NCBI GenBank assembly: GCA_903898855.1
Contig: CAIUHB010000217.1
Coordinates: 1-8,879, forward strand
Direction of reading: 5' to 3'
DNA: 8,879 bases
Source of the DNA: an uncultured Actinomycetes bacterium
GTDB taxonomy: Bacteria; Actinomycetota; Actinomycetes; Nanopelagicales; Nanopelagicaceae
Program-made: the position numbers and the translations under genes
Part shown: positions 6,379 to 8,879 of the stretch, piece after piece
How the letters are laid out: each line of letters opens with the position of its first letter
Numbering within the stretch: the stretch's first letter is position 1
Notes under the pieces: model-generated
What the model was told of the DNA's origin: nothing
What the model saw: only the letters and a program-made list of their open reading frames with translations
The model's database searches: none

Positions 6379-7337
6379 GACGTCAACTCGGTTAATCGTT
6401 CAATCACGCGTTGGCGAAGATCTTGTGGTTCCAGAATTTCAACGTATGGCGTGTTCCACAGGATTTCATCAAGAAATTGGTGCGGCGATTCAAATTCGAT
6501 TTCGAAGATATCAAAGTCGGCCTCGCTGAACTTCAAATTTCCCATCTCTCGCAAAGTAGTGGCCCGCTCTCTGAGCAGCCGCACCTGCGCGACTTGTAAT
6601 TTCTCGTCACCTCGAAAAAAGTCAACCTTTTTAAGGTCGAAGTCAGAGGGAAGATGGAAGCTGCCGGCTTTTCCATAGATGTTGATATCGCCTTGGATTC
6701 GAATTAACTTGAAGATACGGATTTGGCTCACTTCCACATCTTGACCAACTAGGTACCAAGAACCACTACGAAAACTTAGAGCAAACGGATGAACTTTCCG
6801 CTTTCGGCTATCTTTTGATGCGTACTCAAAATCAATGGCTTGGCGCTTCTCTATTGCTTCTGAAATAAGTAAAAGATTTGAATCCGGCTGCTCAACCTTC
6901 GCCTCCAGAACGCCCACATCGCTGAAGTCAGCGGGTATGCCTAGTGATTTCAGTTTTCGCAAGGCTTTTTGGGCGCTCTCACTCAGCGCCGAATCGCGCC
7001 AAAGGCTTGCTGCTAAAGAGAGTAGCGCTACATCCTTTGAAGAGAGATCAGAGATTCGCAGTGCGTATGAGCTAGGCAGAATTCGATATCCCAATTCATC
7101 GTCAAAGAAAGGGTCAATACTCTCGACTTGAATTTCTATACCGAGCTGGCGCAACTCATCCTTGTCGCGTTCAAACATACGCTCTACGGTTGCTGGGTTT
7201 TCGTGATAGCCCTCGTAACCTTCAACCGAAGTCAAAATTTCACTCTTGGTAAGCAACCGCTTAGTTGCGAGCAAAGCCAAGGTGAGATTAATTAGTCGAG
7301 CAGGCTTCTTGTCACCTGACTTTGAATCGCTGCCCAT
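6375..7337 (-). CDS. pafB: PafB, WYL-domain transcription factor (DNA-damage response)
   Basis: 320 residues, close to the 332 of M. tuberculosis PafB. The helix-turn-helix region (about 13-75) carries the PafB hallmarks LALLATKRLLTKSEI and VERMFERDKDELRQLGI (51-67). The WYL domain (about 155-215) contains the literal W194-Y195-L196 in SGSWYLVGQD and the later arginines R207 and R213. A C-terminal domain (about 245-320) resembles the WCX extension. It is inferred to heterodimerise with the co-encoded PafC and direct RNA polymerase to repair-gene promoters. It is the first gene of the minus-strand run. Its -10 box, TACTCT, lies 6 nt before the ATG, predicting a leaderless mRNA. It is divergent from the FKBP gene across 55 bp. 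Order (first of the pair) and motifs favour PafB over PafC. Confidence 0.88.
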   Translation of the reverse strand: MGSDSKSGDKKPARLINLTLALLATKRLLTKSEILTSVEGYEGYHENPATVERMFERDKDELRQLGIEIQVESIDPFFDDELGYRILPSSYALRISDLSSKDVALLSLAASLWRDSALSESAQKALRKLKSLGIPADFSDVGVLEAKVEQPDSNLLLISEAIEKRQAIDFEYASKDSRKRKVHPFALSFRSGSWYLVGQDVEVSQIRIFKLIRIQGDINIYGKAGSFHLPSDFDLKKVDFFRGDEKLQVAQVRLLRERATTLREMGNLKFSEADFDIFEIEFESPHQFLDEILWNTPYVEILEPQDLRQRVIERLTELTS

Positions 7338-7343
7338 GAGCCC

Positions 7344-7349
7344 AGAGTA
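7344..7349 (-). promoter_or_regulatory. pafB -10 box, predicted leaderless start
   Basis: TACTCT on the minus strand (TANNNT) ends exactly 6 nt before the pafB ATG, placing +1 at the A of the ATG (7337). A possible -35, TTCACT, lies 18 nt upstream of it. No Shine-Dalgarno precedes this start, which is consistent with leaderless translation. Confidence 0.55.
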
Positions 7350-7380
7350 TTCGCTGAAAGCCTCAATAGTGAAGATTTGC

Positions 7381-7386
7381 TAAACT
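7381..7386 (+). promoter_or_regulatory. fkbP extended -10 box, predicted leaderless start
   Basis: TAAACT preceded by TGC (7378-7380) forms an extended -10 (TGN-TANNNT). It ends 6 nt before ATG 7393, so transcription would begin at the A of that ATG. This favours ATG 7393 over TTG 7387 as the start. No recognisable -35 is present. The GAGG directly touching the ATG is too close to serve as a ribosome site. Confidence 0.55.
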
Positions 7387-7392
7387 TTGAGG

Positions 7393-7941
7393 ATGAAAAT
7401 AAGTAGATTTCAACGATATGGATTGACCTCTGTAGCGCTTATTGCGCTGGCCGCGCTAACTGGTTGTACAACAGATGGTGGCGCTTCACCTTCCGCCAAA
7501 CCGAATAATTCCTCCCAACAAGAATCGAGTGGTCCTATGAGTGTTGATGCATCTAAATACATAACAGTTACCGGCGCCGCTGGATCAGCTCCGACGCTTG
7601 GCGCTCCTCACGGCACTCCACCTACCGAATTGGTAGTAAGTGATATTTATACAGGCAACGGAACAGCGGTAACCGCAGCATCGACCCTGACCGTTCACTA
7701 CACACTCCTAGCGTGGTCTACCGGAAAGGTTGTGGAAAGTTCTTGGAGCGGTGGTGCTCCCGCAACCTTCCCATTGGCAAATGTGATTCAAGGTTGGCAA
7801 CAAGGGCTTCCGGGCATGAAGGTAGGCGGTCGACGCCTTTTGATAATTCCACCTTCGCTTGGATATGGATCACAAGCCTCCGGACCGTTAGCCGCTAACG
7901 AGACACTTGTCTTTGTAGTTGACCTGATCGCAGTCAAGTAA
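7393..7941 (+). CDS. FKBP-type peptidyl-prolyl cis-trans isomerase, predicted lipoprotein
   Basis: 182 residues. The N-terminus is a lipoprotein signal peptide: KISRFQRYG, a hydrophobic stretch (11-22) and lipobox LTGC with lipidated C25. A Ser/Pro/Asn-rich linker (about 26-50) would tether the enzyme to the outer face of the membrane. The FKBP fold fills about 80-182, with VHYT (101-104), GKVVESSWS (111-119), VIQGWQQGLPGMKVGGRR (131-148), IPPSLGYG (152-159) and TLVFVVDLI (171-179). Against human FKBP12 the active-site residues Y26, W59, Y82 and F99 are kept (Y103, W135, Y158, F174), but F36 is V114 and D37 is E115. It probably assists folding of exported proteins. FKBP genes commonly sit beside pafBC in Actinobacteria; here it is divergent from pafB and ends 12 bp from the convergent trmI stop. 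TTG 7387 is an alternative start adding two residues. Confidence 0.9.
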   Translation: MKISRFQRYGLTSVALIALAALTGCTTDGGASPSAKPNNSSQQESSGPMSVDASKYITVTGAAGSAPTLGAPHGTPPTELVVSDIYTGNGTAVTAASTLTVHYTLLAWSTGKVVESSWSGGAPATFPLANVIQGWQQGLPGMKVGGRRLLIIPPSLGYGSQASGPLAANETLVFVVDLIAVK

Positions 7942-7953
7942 AGTTAGTAAATA

Positions 7954-8823
7954 TTAAGCCTCATCTTCTTTAATACCGTAGGCGCCCTTGGATGGGCGTC
8001 TACGTCTGGCCGGCGCAATCGTTCCCGGAGCTAACCTTCTGGCAAATATGAGAAACCCTGTATGTCCAATCATTCGATGTTGTGGGCGTACCGCTAAACC
8101 TTCGTGGTGCCATCCGCGAACGATAGTTTCGGAACTCTCTGGTTCGGTGAAGTTGGCACTCTCTTTAATCGCTTCAGCAGTAGCGGAGAGTTGAGTAGTG
8201 GTAGCAACATAAGCCAAGAAAACTCCACCAGCTTCAAGAACGCTACTAGCCATTTCGACGCATTCCCATGGAGCGAGCATGTCCAAAATCACTCGATCAT
8301 ATTTCTTCTCATGCACAGCTTCCTGAACTGCCCCCACGGTAAGTGACCAATTTGATGGAGCCTCTTTGAAGTAATGAGTAACGTTTTTTCGAGCGATTTC
8401 GGCAAATTCATCGCGCTTCTCATAGGAATCAACTACTCCTTCTGGTCCGACTGCTCGCAAGAGTGAGATGGTCAGCGCTCCGGAGCCAACTCCAGCTTCC
8501 AGCACTCGCACACCCGGTGCGACATCAGCCATTCCAACAATCATGGCCGCATCTTTCGGGTAAACAATCGTTGCGCCGCGAGGCATGGAGAGCACGTAAT
8601 CAGTTAGCAAGGGTTTAAATGCGAGGAATTTGAGGCCTCCAGTAGTTTCAACAACACTACCTTCAGGTTTTCCAATTACTTCATTATGAACAAGCCACCC
8701 GTTATGGGTATGCCATTCTTGATTAGGCTGCAAGGTAATTGTATGCATCTTGCCTTTTGCATCTGTCAGCTGAACTCGGTCTCCGACTTGGAATAAAGGT
8801 GAAGGCTTTGGAGTTTTGCTCAT
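7954..8823 (-). CDS. trmI: tRNA (adenine-58-N1)-methyltransferase TrmI
   Basis: 289 residues, close to M. tuberculosis TrmI (Rv2118c, ~280). It transfers a methyl group from S-adenosylmethionine to N1 of A58 in the T-loop of tRNA, acting as a homotetramer in characterised members. The N-terminal beta domain (about 1-85) includes GDRVQLTDAKGK. The Rossmann domain shows YPKDAAMI (88-95), the SAM-binding VLEAGVGSGALT (107-118), the acidic SYE (133-135), LDMLAPWE (180-187) and the C-terminal RPQHRMIGHTGFL (246-258). The Arg/Pro-rich tail PARRRRPSK (271-279) is unusual and coincides with a strong DNA hairpin. Transcription is predicted leaderless from TAGAAT. In most proteasome-bearing Actinobacteria the arc/mpa gene follows trmI; here the FKBP gene does, in convergent orientation. 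Confidence 0.93.
   Translation of the reverse strand: MSKTPKPSPLFQVGDRVQLTDAKGKMHTITLQPNQEWHTHNGWLVHNEVIGKPEGSVVETTGGLKFLAFKPLLTDYVLSMPRGATIVYPKDAAMIVGMADVAPGVRVLEAGVGSGALTISLLRAVGPEGVVDSYEKRDEFAEIARKNVTHYFKEAPSNWSLTVGAVQEAVHEKKYDRVILDMLAPWECVEMASSVLEAGGVFLAYVATTTQLSATAEAIKESANFTEPESSETIVRGWHHEGLAVRPQHRMIGHTGFLIFARRLAPGTIAPARRRRPSKGAYGIKEDEA
7977..8004. terminator. Candidate bidirectional terminator hairpin for the convergent fkbP/trmI pair
   Basis: An 11-bp stem pairs 7977-7987 (CGTAGGCGCCC) with 7994-8004 (GGGCGTCTACG) around TTGGAT, with one G-T wobble and no mismatch. It lies 36 bp after the fkbP stop and inside the last codons of trmI. No T-run follows on either strand, so a classical intrinsic terminator is doubtful. 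U-less hairpins have been proposed as terminators in Actinobacteria, and the hairpin may instead block 3' exonucleases. Confidence 0.42.
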
Positions 8824-8829
8824 TATCGA

Positions 8830-8835
8830 ATTCTA
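8830..8835 (-). promoter_or_regulatory. trmI -10 box, predicted leaderless start
   Basis: TAGAAT on the minus strand (5 of 6 to TATAAT) ends 6 nt before the trmI ATG, so +1 would be the A of ATG 8823. Its first three bases are also the stop codon of the upstream partial ORF. No -35 at proper spacing and no Shine-Dalgarno are visible. Confidence 0.5.
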
Positions 8836-8879
8836 CTTCGCATCAACGAAGAGTTGTGCCAACTCCTCAAGTGTGGCTC
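8833..8879 (-). CDS. 3' end of an unidentified gene upstream of trmI (partial)
   Basis: On the minus strand one frame reads ATLEELAQLFVDAK and stops at TAG 8835-8833, 9 nt before the trmI ATG. The peptide is amphipathic and protein-like, and the frame, orientation and spacing fit a gene directly preceding trmI. Another frame is open for 18 codons (ending in a TAA that overlaps the trmI ATG) but has a less natural composition. In related genomes a RecB-family nuclease or a site-2-protease-type gene often precedes trmI; this tail is too short to assign to either. Confidence 0.4.
   Translation of the reverse strand, partial: ATLEELAQLFVDAK

Noticed and set aside
8824..8879. Alternative minus-strand frame ending in a TAA that overlaps the trmI ATG
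   Set aside because: It would give attractive TAATG coupling, but the encoded peptide (EPHLRSWHNSSLMRSRIR) is less protein-like than the competing frame, and trmI appears to have its own leaderless promoter.
1..8879. tRNA genes, CRISPR arrays, insertion sequences, phage or toxin-antitoxin genes
   Set aside because: No cloverleaf, regularly spaced repeats, terminal inverted repeats, transposase motifs or compositional break were seen; essentially all the DNA is explained by conserved housekeeping genes.

Overview
The window looks like a compact piece of an actinobacterial chromosome. The gene order fkbP / pafB-pafC-tatA-tatC-dagK-helY-exo, with trmI next to it, corresponds to a block conserved across Actinobacteria (in Mycobacterium tuberculosis, roughly Rv2118c and Rv2096c to Rv2090). 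Base composition is much more AT-rich than in Streptomyces or Mycobacterium, intergenic gaps are tiny, and three junctions are 4-nt ATGA overlaps. I infer a streamlined, moderate-GC lineage such as the freshwater acI group (Nanopelagicales), but nothing here proves the genus.

Layout. Positions 1-83 hold the last codons of gcvP (glycine dehydrogenase) on the + strand, followed by a good intrinsic terminator at 102-134. A 173-bp convergent gap follows, with a dense cluster of dyad symmetries around 140-184. From 7337 down to 257 there is one long minus-strand run of seven genes: pafB, pafC, tatA, tatC, a diacylglycerol/lipid kinase, the DEVH helicase helY, and a stand-alone 5'-3' exonuclease. 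A second promoter probably lies just before tatA. Divergent from pafB, a small FKBP-type prolyl isomerase lipoprotein runs on the + strand (7393-7941). It converges on trmI (tRNA m1A58 methyltransferase, 7954-8823, minus strand). The last 47 bases hold the 3' end of an unidentified minus-strand gene.

Function. PafB and PafC are WYL-domain transcription factors known in mycobacteria to act together as the LexA-independent DNA-damage activator. TatA and TatC form the core of the twin-arginine protein exporter. The lipid kinase recycles diacylglycerol, HelY is a Ski2-like helicase, and the exonuclease resembles the FEN-like domain of DNA polymerase I.

What stands out. The Pup-proteasome genes (arc/mpa, dop, pup, prcBA, pafA), which normally lie between trmI and pafB in Actinobacteria, are absent from this interval. 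trmI, fkbP and pafB each have a TANNNT box exactly 6 nt before the ATG, which predicts leaderless mRNAs. I found no mobile element, CRISPR array, tRNA or clearly novel multi-gene system.
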